This document shows positions 23,961 to 36,489 of a stretch of DNA of 64,000 nt, piece by piece. The stretch lies in the NCBI RefSeq assembly GCF_000972845.2, contig NC_040032.1:13090002-13154001 (forward strand). The letters are read 5' to 3'. The notes under the pieces are model-generated. The model had not been told where the DNA came from, did no database searches, and saw nothing but the letters and a program-made list of their open reading frames with translations. The position numbers were made by a program, and so were the translations under genes. This DNA comes from Larimichthys crocea (lineage: Eukaryota > Chordata > Actinopteri > Sciaenidae). Numbering within the stretch: the first letter of the stretch is position 1; every line of letters starts with the position of its first letter.

Positions 23961-24539
23961 TTTACACTGACATTAGATTGTGCAGGTCGGACGACTGCAA
24001 CTGTGCACCAAATGTCCATAATGCAAAATATGGACTGAAATAAACAGAGGTGTATTCCGGTGTAGCATATGGTCATGGATCTAAGTAAATACACAAGGAC
24101 TGAGCATAATGCAATACAAACTACTCCAACACAAGTGACACTTAGACATAATCTTCCCAGAAAACATCATAACACTATAGATCTTGTGAAACGATAGAAC
24201 ACAAGCCCTCTCTTTGTTTAATTCGGTGAAGATTAACGCAGCTGTGTGCGTTACTATTCCTGTTTTTATGAGCAGAAGCATTGTGAAGGCATTAGCTCAA
24301 TTTTATAGTCTGTTTGGAGATGACTGCTGGATAAGTTAAAGTCAACAAAGCGCACATTGACGCGGGTCGTAAACAAAAACGATCCAAAATGTGTTTGTTG
24401 CGCGATGCAGGGCAAGAACTACACATGCCATGTAATCCGAGCACAGGTGAAGTGTGCATCTCTGGCACACAATGACACTTTATGAACAATGAAAGTACAA
24501 AGAGGTAGAAGTGGAACCGATGGAAATAAATGGTACATT
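23961..24539. other. Non-coding stretch
   Basis: No gene or mobile element recognised. Two minus-strand frames of 65-66 codons (24081-24281, 24292-24489) show no domain. Confidence 0.45.
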
Positions 24540-24975
24540 ATCATCCTGAGGAACAGGATCAATATGTAATGAGGTTTAATGGGGCAGAAAAGTGTCTAAT
24601 AGAAATGATGACTGCACCTGCCTCTCCATGCAAACATAATGAAGCCAAATAAATCTCTTTCCTTGAGAGCACTTCGCCCTGAGCACAAATGACTCAGGAG
24701 GGCTGGTTTTATGACCCCTGTTTGTGTAAATATGTAGCCTGCAGTCTGTTTGCCTTATTATGCAACCCTGGCTCAGTATAAGATTTTCTTGCTGAGGGAA
24801 ACGACTGTGTTTATATATGTCTCACTTGCAGCATTTCATATTTTGTAGACTCCGTGAATGATTGACATTCTCCGAGTGCACACATGGGAAGGTTCAGACA
24901 GAGGACAGACATTATTTGCATCAATCATTACAATACCATGGGGAGCGAGTGGTGGAGCGGAGTTTGTCTCTGCAG
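24540..24975. other. Candidate conserved non-coding block
   Basis: More than 400 bases are unique, without repeats, and contain an octamer-type POU site ATTTGCAT (24914-24921) followed directly by CAATCATTA, plus TTGAGAGCAC and TGATTGACA. The texture is typical of vertebrate enhancers. Conservation is not shown by this sequence alone. Confidence 0.25.
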
Positions 24976-25858
24976 TAATAATGATACACTATCTGAAATA
25001 TGAAAATAAATAGCTATACAAAGAAAACTAAACAGGTGAATGAGCATAAAAAGGATAAATGGCTACTCCTTCAATTTAAAGTACATCATCTAATTAAACC
25101 AAAAAAATTTTGAATATTACTGAAATTGTTTTGTTCTGCTTTACATATGCTCTTTGAACCATCTGCTGTCTGGTAGATATTTAGAAAACTGCTCTGGTGC
25201 ACAGATGTGCAGTGTTCCAGCTGGCCTGGGTGAAATTAATTATTTGAAATACAAATAATATTTTTCCGAATATTTATATTAAAAATGGGGCAAGTATATT
25301 TATTTTTAAGTCCTATAAGTGTGTTCCGCTGTTATGAATTACATCAAAACGCTTCCCATGTATAAATCAACTCATTTCAGTTTAATTACAATTTGCTTAT
25401 TTATCTGAAATCTGGATGAAATTATGTAAAGGAAATGAAAGTCTGCAATACAGATTACTGCCAAGTCCTAGTTCCAAGGGAAGAGTTTATCTGCAGTAAA
25501 TGTTCACCTCGACACCAAGCAGATATCTGACAGAATAAACCTTTTAATTACAACTTTAGTGCAATCCCACGCGCCGTGTGCATGTGGCACCACACTGAAA
25601 CCCCTGCACTGACTTTACTGCACTTTTATTTCTACTTGAGTGATCACAGAACCAACCGAGGTAGACATGAACTTTGAGATGGGGCTGATGGAGAATGAAA
25701 TCTCTGCCAGCCCCATCACCCAATATAACACACTCACACCTATACACACACACACAGTCTCCACATTCCCCTGGCAGTCCAGGATGTAATATGGTGCTGT
25801 TCCAGCCCTTGCTTCCATTAATCACTCTTCCCTCCTAGTAGCTGCCATGCAGTGCAGT
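24976..25858. other. Non-coding stretch with short CA run
   Basis: No gene recognised. Very AT-rich from 24990 to 25450, with a short CA run at about 25744-25755. Confidence 0.5.
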
Positions 25859-26330
25859 TTAAAGGGAACATTCACCTTAAAATCAAATTAATATTGGTCT
25901 ATTTCTATGATTTTGGACAATAACGTCAATATCCGCACACATTAACAACTGTCTCTCTAAGTTTGAACTTAAATTAACAATGCCATCCGATGACACTTCG
26001 AGGAGTCGGCCCATTTGACATGAATTAGTAACACTGAGGGCTCTGTGGGAGTTTCTGTTGCATCCAAATGAGTTTTACTTTAGTTCAAGGCGTACAGCTG
26101 TGAATTAAAAGATGTGGCCGTACTCCAGTAAAATATTCACAGTGCTGTCAAATTGACTTGGGAGACTTTCATTATTTACTGTCTATGGAGCAGCTGCAGG
26201 GTTTGTCTGTTGATGACATCACTGCGGTCTGCCTCATTTAAGCTGAAACTGGTTCAAATTCACAATTTTAAACTATACAATAACATATGGTAACATATCG
26301 TAATGTATTTTCAGTGTGCATCCACCCACA
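25859..26330. repeat. Possible MITE-like element, one end visible
   Basis: The left edge reads TTTAAAGGGAACATTCACCT, similar to the ends of short fish inverted-repeat elements that start AAAGGGAACA. The body (for example TTTACTGTCTATGGAGCAGC and CTGTTGATGACATCACTG) reads like dispersed fish repeats I have seen. I did not find the matching inverted right end, so boundaries and class are uncertain. Confidence 0.35.
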
Positions 26331-28470
26331 GTCTGCTGACCCCTTCACCCTGTATTTGTGAAGAACAGTCAGCAGAGCGCCTCTACAACTCTGTAAGTAT
26401 AGTATATGACAATTGTTGTGGAAAAATTGCTGAAGTCAAAGGTCAATGGTGAGGTCAGGAGGGAAGAAAGTGTTCAGGAGCCTCTGATGTCTTATGCTGT
26501 ATTATTTATTGAAGCTTAGCCAAGGAGAATTAGAGACACACTCAGAGTTCATCAGAAGTGCCTGAGTCGGTCTCACATTCTGCCAAACTCGTGATCGACT
26601 TTAAACCCAAAGATAACACCACAAATACTATACGCCCCAGAATTAGTCAAAGAGAATGTCTTTACCCAATGAGGTGTTATTGTCAACATATTCTAGTCTG
26701 GAGACACAGATGTCTGTTTACACAGACTGAAACATCAACGGCAAGCTATCTATTATGTCTAAGAATGCAGCAATAGGTCTCTTCGACCCAGAATGTGAGA
26801 CCGACCCACAGTGTTGAGATTGGCTTTGACTGGGTGCCAGTCAAACAATTAATACTGCTGAGGACCCTCAAGGCCCACAAATGACCTTGTGTAACCCTAA
26901 GGATAAAAAATTCCATAACAACAATAATATTAAAGTTTTGCATGAAGATTCAAGTCTTCAGAGAATAAGAAGGATGAAATCGTGAAAATGAAGAACACAG
27001 GTTATTTCATTTTGTAGTTGCCTTCCTAAATCAGAGGCCAAAGTGCATCCGCGCATGATCAACACCTGGGGCTGTCATATTGATTTCTGCTTCCACTTTC
27101 TCACCGAGGTCATTACACCGATCAGCTCAGGGCTGGAGACTGGGCAGCAAAACTTGGAAAGGTGAAAGGTGTTACCTCAGTGGCTCTGACATCCCCTACA
27201 ACCTGCCAGCAGTGACAAAGAGTGCACTGAGGTTAATTTTTTGATCTTACTCAAGACATTAATTTGACTGCTCGTCTATATGGAGGTCAAACAATGTTTC
27301 CTTTGAATAAAAGTCTACTTTTATGACTTATTTTAAAAGGGGGACCACTCAGACATCACAACGGGTACTCCTCAACCTGTAAAAACACTTGTTTAATGCT
27401 ATCTCTGGCTCTGGAAGAGGCTTTCTAAAGTCTAAAGAAAACAGCCCAGAATGTGTCATCAGGGTTATATTGGCATGTGCTTCAGACTTCAAGCTCTTAA
27501 CAACAAAACCTCTGTAACATACTGAGGGGAAGGAGTTTAAAGACTTTTATCAGGAAGAGAAGGTCTAATAACCTTGTTAGGTTAGTTAAGATTCACTGTT
27601 GACTCATATTACATTGGTGCCAGACCTCTGAACCACTGTCCACATCGCAGATGTTTGTTTTTTTTAGCAATTTAAATAAGTCTGCTGTTGAATTCACTGA
27701 CAGCTGTTTGCCAGAGAGGGGAACCTACAGAGCTTTGCCTGTTAAGTTTGCTTGTCCCAGAGCCAGAAAAAAGAAAAACTGCAAGAAAAGCTAGTTGTAA
27801 ATCCACTTACAGAAATAACTCTTAGATCAGCAGATAACATTAAAAGGTAAATTACAGAAATTTAATATTGTGCTTCCAATATGTTGGCTTGCTCATAATG
27901 CTAAAAACTGCAAAGCATTGGCCGAGATTTTAAAAATTGAATCTAAGCTGCCAGAGCATCTGGACACATCTGTAGAAACGCAACTGGAATCACATTTCAA
28001 ACCACTTCCAAAAGTGGCTTTGATCTGATTTGCAAAAATCCCATTTCATGTGTTTCATTTTCTCATCCAGACTTTCTAAAAATCAATCTGGATATGCCAA
28101 GTACAAAATCATCAGGGTTATATTCAAAACTCAGGAAAGCTTCTGCAGAGACACAGAAATATTAAACAGATATATTCACTCAAGTACCAACTTTCCCCGG
28201 ATTGTCCCGCATTTAATTGAGACTAGTTAAAATACTGTCATCAAATTAGTGTATCCAAAGTCATGAATGAAGTTTCATACTTCATACTGTATGGTATGTC
28301 AGTCACAAATGATAGAGTAAAATAACGGTCTGAATAATGGAAGTGAAAACAAAACGGCCAGGTGAACAGAGAACTACAAGTCATGCATTTCATCCTCTGC
28401 TGCATCATTTAACCAGATATGGAAATCTGCCTGCTTGATGGAAGTGTAAGGGTAAATCATTTGCATATAG
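26331..28470. other. Non-coding stretch
   Basis: No gene recognised. Frames at 26558-26776 (plus) and 28030-28230 (plus) have no recognisable domains. Local composition is AT-rich with a T run near 27656-27664. Confidence 0.45.
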
Positions 28471-28724
28471 CTTTAAAAGGTCCAGTGTGTAGAATTTAGT
28501 GGCGAAGTTGCACATTAAAACTGATCGAATACCCCTCACTTCACACTCTCATTTCAAATACAAAAAGAAAAACTACAGTGGCTGTGAAACAATGCAAAAG
28601 GTCCTATGTCGAGCCAGTGTTTGGTTTGTCCCTTATGGGGTGCTGTAGAAACATAGTGGTTCAAACATGGTAGACTCCGTGGAAGAGGACCCCCTTAAAT
28701 GTTAACACACTGGACCTTTAAAAG
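28471..28724 (+). mobile_element. MITE with perfect 15-bp terminal inverted repeats
   Basis: The left end AAAGGTCCAGTGTGT (28476-28490) is the exact reverse complement of the right end ACACACTGGACCTTT (28705-28719). The element is about 245 bases and has no open frame, so it is a non-autonomous DNA transposon. The same nine bases CTTTAAAAG overlap both outer edges (28471-28479 and 28716-28724), which fits a target-site duplication or TTAA-type target sharing bases with the ends. The interior words GTAGAAACATAGTGG and GGTAGACTCCGTGGAAGAGG match a family I recognise as widespread in spiny-rayed fishes. Older copies lie at 44251-44533 and 50535-50680. Confidence 0.92.
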
Positions 28725-30357
28725 TGAGCAAAAAACACGGTGATCTAATCTGCAACCTTTCAAATAGAAAAATCATAAAATACAAGTAAAGCAAAATACA
28801 CTATTTTGTTCATATAATAAGCTACATAAATGCTGTGGGTGTTATTAAATCTGTTCATGCTGTGAGCACAAAAAAATGAGCAGGCTGAATTTTTTGCCTG
28901 TTTTCCTTTTACTGTTTTCAATGTCACATTGTTGGAGCAGAGGCATTGGAATAACATCTAATTAAAGACAATGGTTTAAATATGATAAACAGATGCGTGG
29001 AATTATACACTCGCACACTTTGTTTGTTGCTGTACTGCTAAAGCTCGGACACCTCTTTGAGTGAGTGGTAATTATCAATGCATTAATTAAAACTGACATT
29101 TTCCTATTTATACTGAGCCAATTAGAGTGTGTTGCTCCATTCTCTGAGGAATGTGTTTTCTAAACAGAAACATCAGATGCTGGCTTTCATTTGGAGAAAA
29201 AAAAAAATGCTTTTATGTTTATTACAGTAACAAATCCTTCAACCTCTTCTGCCTCTCACAATTTAGAAAAAAATTGCACACAAGTCCATGATGCGGCCTC
29301 TTTTTCCTCGCACAGAAACACACTTCACCTCGCCCCACTTACTGCCAAGTCAATTTCTCATGCCCTTCTGCCAAGTACTGCCAATATGTTCGAGAGGCAA
29401 GCATGATGAGAATGCTTCACTGGTTGTTCACTGCACTGATGGCCAATCAAGGGCACTTCTGATGACAGGCGGCACTGGTTGATCCTTTCACAGCTCAAAC
29501 AAAAAGATCAGATTCGGCAAGTTACATCAATAACTCATCATTCAAGGGAAAGTCCTTACTTAAAAATCTGTGTGTAGGAGAGACAGAACAAAAAGGCATC
29601 AAGAGAGGTTCAAGGCAAAAAGCATGAAAAACCTCCATGAATGTCGTGCTAAACTGTATCAGTAGGTCACTACATGCAGTATTTCTTTGTACCGAAACAT
29701 CAAGGAGCCATTTCTCACTCGCTACAGAGAGATTTAAAATCCCGACAATATCCATCATGACCTATTCATCCAGTTGACACTTACAACCTGCAAGACATTG
29801 GCCAAGGTTTTTTTCTATATTGTGAGGAGCAGGGTCAGTTCCTATGTGGCTCTATGGCACAGCCTGGACATATATCTGCGCAACATGTTGGACATTAAAT
29901 CACAGCTGCTATGCTGTCATGACATTTATTGTATTTCTTCAGCCGAGCTCTCCGAGAGAAATGTGTTCTCAATGGAGGATTGTATCTCTTGTCGAGCAAT
30001 TTCACCATTTGTTTGAAAGCACTCTCTCTCACATGTAAGATAAGTGTTTTCAAGGGCATTTCTCTTACATTGGACTAAACTGGCCATGCACTCGTTTTTT
30101 TACAGTCAAAACCAGACAAACAAACACACAAAAAAAGACATTGGCATTTTCATCTGATAATGAATGATTGTAAATTGCCTCTCATTGTGTGTCCTTAAGG
30201 CAAACAGTAGCTTTTTCTTTGGTACTAGAACTAATCCTCTCTCTGTCTTGCTTTGGTAATTTTCTTTCTCGATTTGGGTATTCAACTCTAAAAACTCTAT
30301 AGATAGTCATTCTTTTGTTGGTTACAGTTATTAGCAATGCTCCTAAAGTGAATCTAG
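28725..30357. other. Non-coding stretch
   Basis: No gene recognised. The frames at 29191-29482 and 29774-30038 on the plus strand are overlapping and lack domains. A run of A lies at about 29194-29207. Confidence 0.45.
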
Positions 30358-30665
30358 GGATGGTAATGTTAGTCTGTCGGGACCACGGGATGTGTTGCCA
30401 TAAAAATCTGTACAGTCATCTATGTTCCCTTGAGGTCGAACCCTAATGACCCCGTGACTTTGAGGTTGACATTTGTGGTTTTGAGTAAAACCTCTTAACA
30501 CCTGCTTGATAGACTGTTAAACGGTTATAACCCTTCACCGAACGCCTTCATCAGGTCAATATTCTTATTTATCCAACACTTTGATCAATGATCAAATACC
30601 TGCAAAACTAGTATCATTATCTCAGCCTCAGCTGCACTAACCTGCTAAATGTGAACATGGTGAAT
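30358..30665 (+). repeat. Teleost dispersed repeat, family A (forward copy)
   Basis: The order TGTTAGTCTGTCGGG, TTGCCATAAAAATCTGTACA, CATCTATGTTCCCTTGAGG, CGCCTTCATCAGGTCAATAT, CCAACACTTTGATCAATGAT, CAAATACCTGCAAAACTA and CAGCCTCAGCTGCAC matches the forward reading of the dispersed repeat seen reversed at 11220-11600. It has no open frame. The central GGACCAAAG word is replaced, so the copy is diverged. Confidence 0.72.
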
Positions 30666-31329
30666 AGTACCTCAGAAGAGATGCTTTTCTTTTAGTTTAT
30701 ATTGCTGGTTTCTTTTAGTGATCCTCATGTTCTGTAGTATTAAGGACGCAGTTGTGCACTTTCTACGATTTACTGCACCATTGGTGACCATTGTTGGCAA
30801 TCATTGTGCAAAACACATGCACACCTTTTCTGTCCAGGTGCTGAGTCCAAAAATAGATACCATCTGTTTTACAAGATGCCTCTGTACCTGATGAAGTGCC
30901 AACCTGGACTCAAAGACATTGTGCTCTTTTTAAATGAATTAAAGAAAAAAACATCTTTGAATCTTATGATACAAACCACAGTGGCAGTCGTATGCTTCCC
31001 ATTTGCAACCTATTGAAACTTAAAACCTCTAAAGTGTCAGTGGATTGTACATTTCCTTGCAGTGCACAGCTTAAGCTGTAATAGAACTGGCCTTGAGCTT
31101 TGTTTTGTTGCATTGATACATGTTCATATTAAACTGCAAGCGTACATCAGTTAGCTTCATGGACACACCACCTATAAAAAGCACAGAGCACTTCTTAGAA
31201 ATAAAAAAAAGTTCCCTTTTTTAAAAATGTTGTATTCATAATAGCAACACACAGTGTGTAGATTTAGAAAGTTGAAATGGTCAATTAAAAGCTTTTCACT
31301 AGTCTCATGCACTATATCCTCTGATGATG
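30666..31329. other. Non-coding stretch
   Basis: No gene or mobile element recognised. A 70-codon plus frame (30804-31016) has no domain. Confidence 0.45.
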
Positions 31330-31520
31330 ATGGATGACGGCGCATTTCTGTGGAAACAGTTTCATCATTATCAATATCACATTACTGCCGCAGATAAAAG
31401 AAAGAGTCATAAATATTTATGCATCAGCATTTCCCAGCCAGATAAAAGAGGTGTAGCTGCATCTCTAAACTGCCCAGTGTGTCCTGCTGTGACGGCTGAG
31501 TAAACACCAATACACACCTA
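31330..31520. promoter_or_regulatory. Candidate enhancer with paired GATA sites
   Basis: Two identical 10-mers CAGATAAAAG (31391-31400 and 31439-31448) contain GATA-factor cores and flank a perfect 14-base palindrome CATAAATATTTATG (31408-31421). The surrounding sequence is unique. Motif clustering suggests an enhancer, but this is inferred from motifs only. Confidence 0.25.
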
Positions 31521-34005
31521 AATAATTCATATTTGCATCACATCTCATGACGTACTTACAGTATGTCGGGCATCAGATCCGTTTGTTTCTTTAAGAAACA
31601 AAGTAAACAATGGTCCGTGTACCTTAGTCATCATAAAGCATTCATGTAAGACAGGTGTGATCTAGATGTATTTTGATGTTTGAATCTGGGTTTTGTAATG
31701 TTTGGTTTTCTTTATTGGGAACTGTTTGATAGTACAGGAACAACATGAAAGGAAGACTTGATGAGGAGACATCAGTCATTTAAATCCTGCCATCATATGA
31801 CAAGGGCTGTGCCTTGTTCCCTTCCTACTTGTTTTCCTCTTTTAAGTGTATTTATTTGGTTTAATTTGCAGTTTGACTTTTGAGCTGACGTGACAGCTTA
31901 ACGCTGCAGGACTCATATTTTGACGCAACATGTTTAGCTGATAGATTAATTTGTACATACAGAAATTCCATCAGGATTTAGATTTACAGTAGATTATGGA
32001 TAATGAAAGATAATAGCTGCATAGCTGTGCAATGTGCAATTGTGCAAACGTGTAATCACAGCATATGGGTACTAAAACCTATTAGAATGACTTCACTGTG
32101 TACAGCTGGCATCACAGCACATGCTAGAGAGAGAAATCCTCATCCTCGCCGACAGAAATCTCCATATCAGCTCCAGCATGAAGATATCCTCTACAGGCAG
32201 TCGCATTGAACCGCTTTGAAAACTAAACCAAAAAAAAAAAAAAACAAATGTCAAGAATCATTCTGTTGCTGCTTACAACAAAATGTGCCAGGCTGTGACG
32301 CAATCATCCGTCTGTGCCGGGATATGTCAGGTTTTTTGCCAGTTATTTCAGCAGGGGAGCTTCATCCATATCTCTCTTCTATCTATGTCAGCACAGCGGC
32401 CGGGACGCAGCCAGCAGGGTTAATGATGAGCAGGGGGACAGATGGTTTTTGTTGTCATCTGGAGTGATGGCTCCCAGCCTTGTCTCTGTCATTGAACCAA
32501 GGCTGACAGACAGACACACAAACAGGATGGCAGACCTTTACATAGTCGCCCGCTGACGGTGACCTTTTTGCAAAATGACACACTTTTTTTGGTATGTACC
32601 AATTTTTTTCTCCAGTGAAGTAGCCGTGGTGCTTTCTGCGGTTTGATAGCGATCATAACTGCATCAATAACATAAACCTATTTTAGCTTATGCTACATTT
32701 AAAAAAGGCATCACAAAATGCATAGACTCATACAAAAATAAGCTCTCTGACTCATCCACAGCCTGCCCTCTGCCTGTATTCTCTTAATTTGTTGTGTTCC
32801 GGGCGTTTCTGGGGGTCATCCTTTGGCAACCAACAACATAGCACCTATAGACTCTATAAAAAGATAGGAACCAGGTGCCAGGTTATAAACATGCACCCAA
32901 GAGGAACTGTGGTTGTCACTGTGCCGGGAAGAAGGGGGCGAATGTGAAAATTGTGCTTACATCCTACTCATTCTGCCTTTAAAGCTGGCAATAGACCGCT
33001 GATGAAAATGTAACAGTTTCCATGTATAATCACTTTATCTGTCAGTGTAAGACGAGGTGTCCTCTTGTACCTTGATAAATGAATACACTGAATGAACAAA
33101 GTGTGTGCTTGTGTGCAGAAAGAAAGCGAGAGCACCACAGCTTGATAATTCAATGCCATGGAAGCTTTGCCGCGCAAAGAAAGTTGGCTGGCATTTAATT
33201 GACTTAATCATTTTGTTACTCTACAAAGACAAAAGATGAATGCCCTCTTATCTGTTAGGAACAAAATGAACAAGTCTGCCAAAGATGATGGGAGAAGACA
33301 TAAAACATTTTGAACCCGAATGAAAGGATCTTTCTGTTCCTACAGTTCGGAGGTCCGCAGGGAAACTTTATCTTCAGACAAATTTGGTATCAGAACTGGC
33401 AGAGCTTTTTCTACTGATGTTAGATAAAGCCTTCATTATCTCGGAGCATCCTCAGCAGGGAGATGACAAGAGACCCACCGGTTGAGTCAAAGTTTACAGT
33501 CACGTGAACTACAAGGTCCCACTGGAGGCTTTGCTAACAGTGAGTCAGCGTGCTCCATAACAAAGAATACTTTTATAAAATGAGTACTGCACCTTTATAT
33601 CTTGGACAAGGCTTAGACATACTTTCCACATTGCATGGACAGCTGTGGACTTGTGCTCGTCACGCAGACTTGGTTTCATTCATGCTACACTTGCAGTCCA
33701 CACCCAACACAACCTGATTTTTTCTATGGGACACCTGTGGGACGTGTACAGGCAGTTTTAAGGATAGGTCTTATCCGTTGACCAAAGTCAACCTTCGCAG
33801 GTGGGGGGGTGTGGGAATTATGGACTGGCCTGTGAACGGCCGCATAGAAGATGCAGAAGTGATTGTTGAGAATCAAACAGAAAACGTTGTGATGAATTTA
33901 TTTTGGTCTAAGGTGCATGGATTGTTGACTTTTCCTCTCGTGCTAATGTGAGATTTTGTAGACCATTTTTCTCAAATTTGGTTCAGAAATATGTCATCTC
34001 CTGAA
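31521..34005. other. Non-coding stretch with poly-A run
   Basis: No gene recognised. A run of about 15 A lies at 32230-32244. TTGGTATGTACCAA near 32590 is a nearly perfect palindrome. A G-run lies at about 33803-33809. Short plus frames near 32216-32556 overlap in different frames. Confidence 0.45.
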
Positions 34006-34200
34006 CTCCCATGGTTTGTCATCATCAGGTTTGTTCAATACTTAATGACCAAATGGTAATTACATTCCCATCAGCCTAATCTATACTTTGTTTAGTGCTA
34101 AACAGCAATTGTTAGAACGATAACACACTATAACCAATGTGGTGAACATGGTAAACATCTAGTAAATGGCAACATGCTAAGAATATAAGCATGTCGATGT
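34006..34200 (+). repeat. Teleost dispersed repeat, family A (right-half fragment)
   Basis: Words TCATCAGGTTTGTTCAATAC, TTAATGACCAAATGGTAAT, ACATTCCCATCAGCCTAA, TACTTTGTTTAGTGCTAA and GGTGAACATGGTAAACATCT continue the family seen at 30358, covering its right half. The copy is non-coding and diverged. Confidence 0.7.
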
Positions 34201-34639
34201 ATTTTCTCAGGTTTTAGCCTCATCATTTAAAGGAGTCTGTCATATCACTCACCGGGCAATCATGCAAAATCAGTTTCCAAAAAGTAGATTGATGCATTCT
34301 TCTGTTTTAAGCCAGTTTAGATTCTCTAAAATCACAGAGAGAACTAAGTCAAGGTAATATATTGGTGCACATCATCTCATCAACCCCAAATATACAACTG
34401 AGGGAGCCTGAGAAACAGGCATGCTGATCTATAGTTTATGAAATTGAAAATACTTTGTGTCGGCTGCTGGAAAATATGAAATCATAGTTGAATGAATCTG
34501 TTACACTGAGCGTCCTTGTGTACAAGTTACTGACTTAGTTCTTAGTCATTTTCAGTTATTCTGACCTCTTTCTTGTAGTGGGAGGACAAAATCAGAGACT
34601 CGTATAATTCCTCACATGTCGACTGAGGACCTGATCCCC
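34201..34639. other. Non-coding stretch
   Basis: No gene or mobile element recognised. Confidence 0.45.
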
Positions 34640-36465
34640 ATCTGTCAGACTCAGTGAGACTGACAGGCATCTGCCATTACAGCTGCAACTCAATCAGCTC
34701 ATCACTGGAGCCAAGCGATGACGCCATGGTAGATAGACTGGCAGTTCACAGGACAGGGCAGACAGTGAGGCTCAGGGCTTGCAGTGTAATAACATTACAA
34801 CCGCATGGAGAGAAAGGAAGGGAAGTTCATGGTAATGAACAATTTCCTCGCAGGTTTCGCAGGCCTTTGCTCCATGGCATGCCATACGCAGGCTTTACCC
34901 GGATGGATTGTGTGATAACTGGGTTGAACTGACTCTGGGGAAGAGTGGGAGGACGAGAGGGGAATGCTGAGATTCAAGGACACGGCAGCCTAGCTCCATG
35001 AAGCCTCAGACTTTAACCAGGGAGTGACCTGCATTGCTCCCATATTTGATGTCTCACCAGTTTCCCTGGCAGTCTGGCAATTTTTCCTACACAAGAGCTG
35101 AGATACAATCCTCTCACACACTCGCTCACAGGTACTGCATAAACAAGCACAACGAGGCATGACCTGCGGGTAGATGAAACGCACCAATGAATGATCTGAA
35201 TGAGTACTTTTGATGTTGCTTATACTCAATAAATACAAAACCTCTTTTGTGTGGCATGCGATTGAGTTCAGAGCTCTCCTCTGTGATTCAGTGTATTCTG
35301 TGTTGCTGGTTGCTACGCATCATCATAATGAGAGAGATTGATAGAGATAGAAAGATAAAGAGAGGAAGGATGAAAGCCGTTCCCCCCAGAGGACTTTCTC
35401 TCTTTTTTTTTTTGCTCTACTGATCAAAGATCTTTGGCCCCTCTGAGCCTACTCTGCTGCCAGTTAGTGTGCAAACATGGCAGCACACCAACTCCTCTGG
35501 AGCCAGGCAGGGCCACCCACAATCGGCAGGCATTAGAAAAAGCAAGATACACAGCAGTAGATGTATATCTGAGTGGAACTGTAATAACACACTCTTTTGA
35601 TTCACAGCTCCAGTGATTTTTTTCCCCCCCTTCTCCTTTTGGTGTTTGCACGATGCCAGACGACTCCAGAGGGGGAAATAGAGAGAGCCTTGGCTCGGAG
35701 AGAGAAACCCAGTCTTGTATTTGGGTCCTTGCACTCTGCAGTCCATCAATATTTGTGGGCATTAAAACCAAATCAATGTCTCCTAGACGGGAACTAATCC
35801 CTGTGGCCTTGTGCTTTGTCTGGGCACCACCACCTTTGATTATTCAACATCAATCTGCCATGGGGCGAATGAAAGGACCACAATCAGATTAGTGACAGGT
35901 ACACTCTCCGAGATAACAGCATTAGCTCCTTAAAGACATAGCCAACTGCTGGCCCTGGACATGCTCTCCATCCTCATCCATCATTTATCTCTCCCCTTGC
36001 CATGACCTCACTCAGGTGACAAAAAAAGGCAAGTTTTTAATGACATGTGGCCTGAATTTTCCAAAATCATCTCCATCGCCACCTAGGCAAAGAATGTGTG
36101 AATAACTTTTTTTCCCCCCCTGGCTAGCAGTGCTCATGATAGCTCAAATTTAGCCAAGCAGGTTCTCCTGAGCCCCCAGCTCTAATAATCCTTCTGTCCT
36201 TTCGGTGGTGGGGAACCCTGAACAGGATTGACCTGTAGATTGGAGCCATCCCTCTCCCAATCCCTCCTATTAAGTCTGCACCTCAAGGCCTTTCCTCATC
36301 AAAGGAGTGGTGGATTTCATCTGGCATTGGGCTGACACCCCATAGATTAGACCCTCTATCTCATCTCTCTTTCCTGCCCTCACCCTCTATCTCTCTGTCT
36401 CCCTCTCTCTCATTTCTTCAGCGCTCCAATTACTCTTCTCTGGCTAAGTGTCAATAAACCCACCC
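34640..36465. other. Long repeat-poor block, candidate regulatory cluster
   Basis: Apart from short T, C and CT tracts (35402-35413, 35618-35630, 36355-36416), these 1.8 kb contain no mobile element I recognise and keep balanced, complex sequence. Overlapping frames on both strands (for example 35417-35771 minus and 35434-35892 plus) are likely chance results of this composition. The texture is that of conserved non-coding DNA. No coding exon with matching splice sites was found. Confidence 0.3.
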
Positions 36466-36489
36466 AACACACACACACACACACACACT
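36466..36489. repeat. (CA)11-12 microsatellite
   Basis: A CA run preceded by ACCCACCCAA and followed by TGGATC. A long pyrimidine-rich tract lies just upstream at 36355-36416. Confidence 0.95.
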
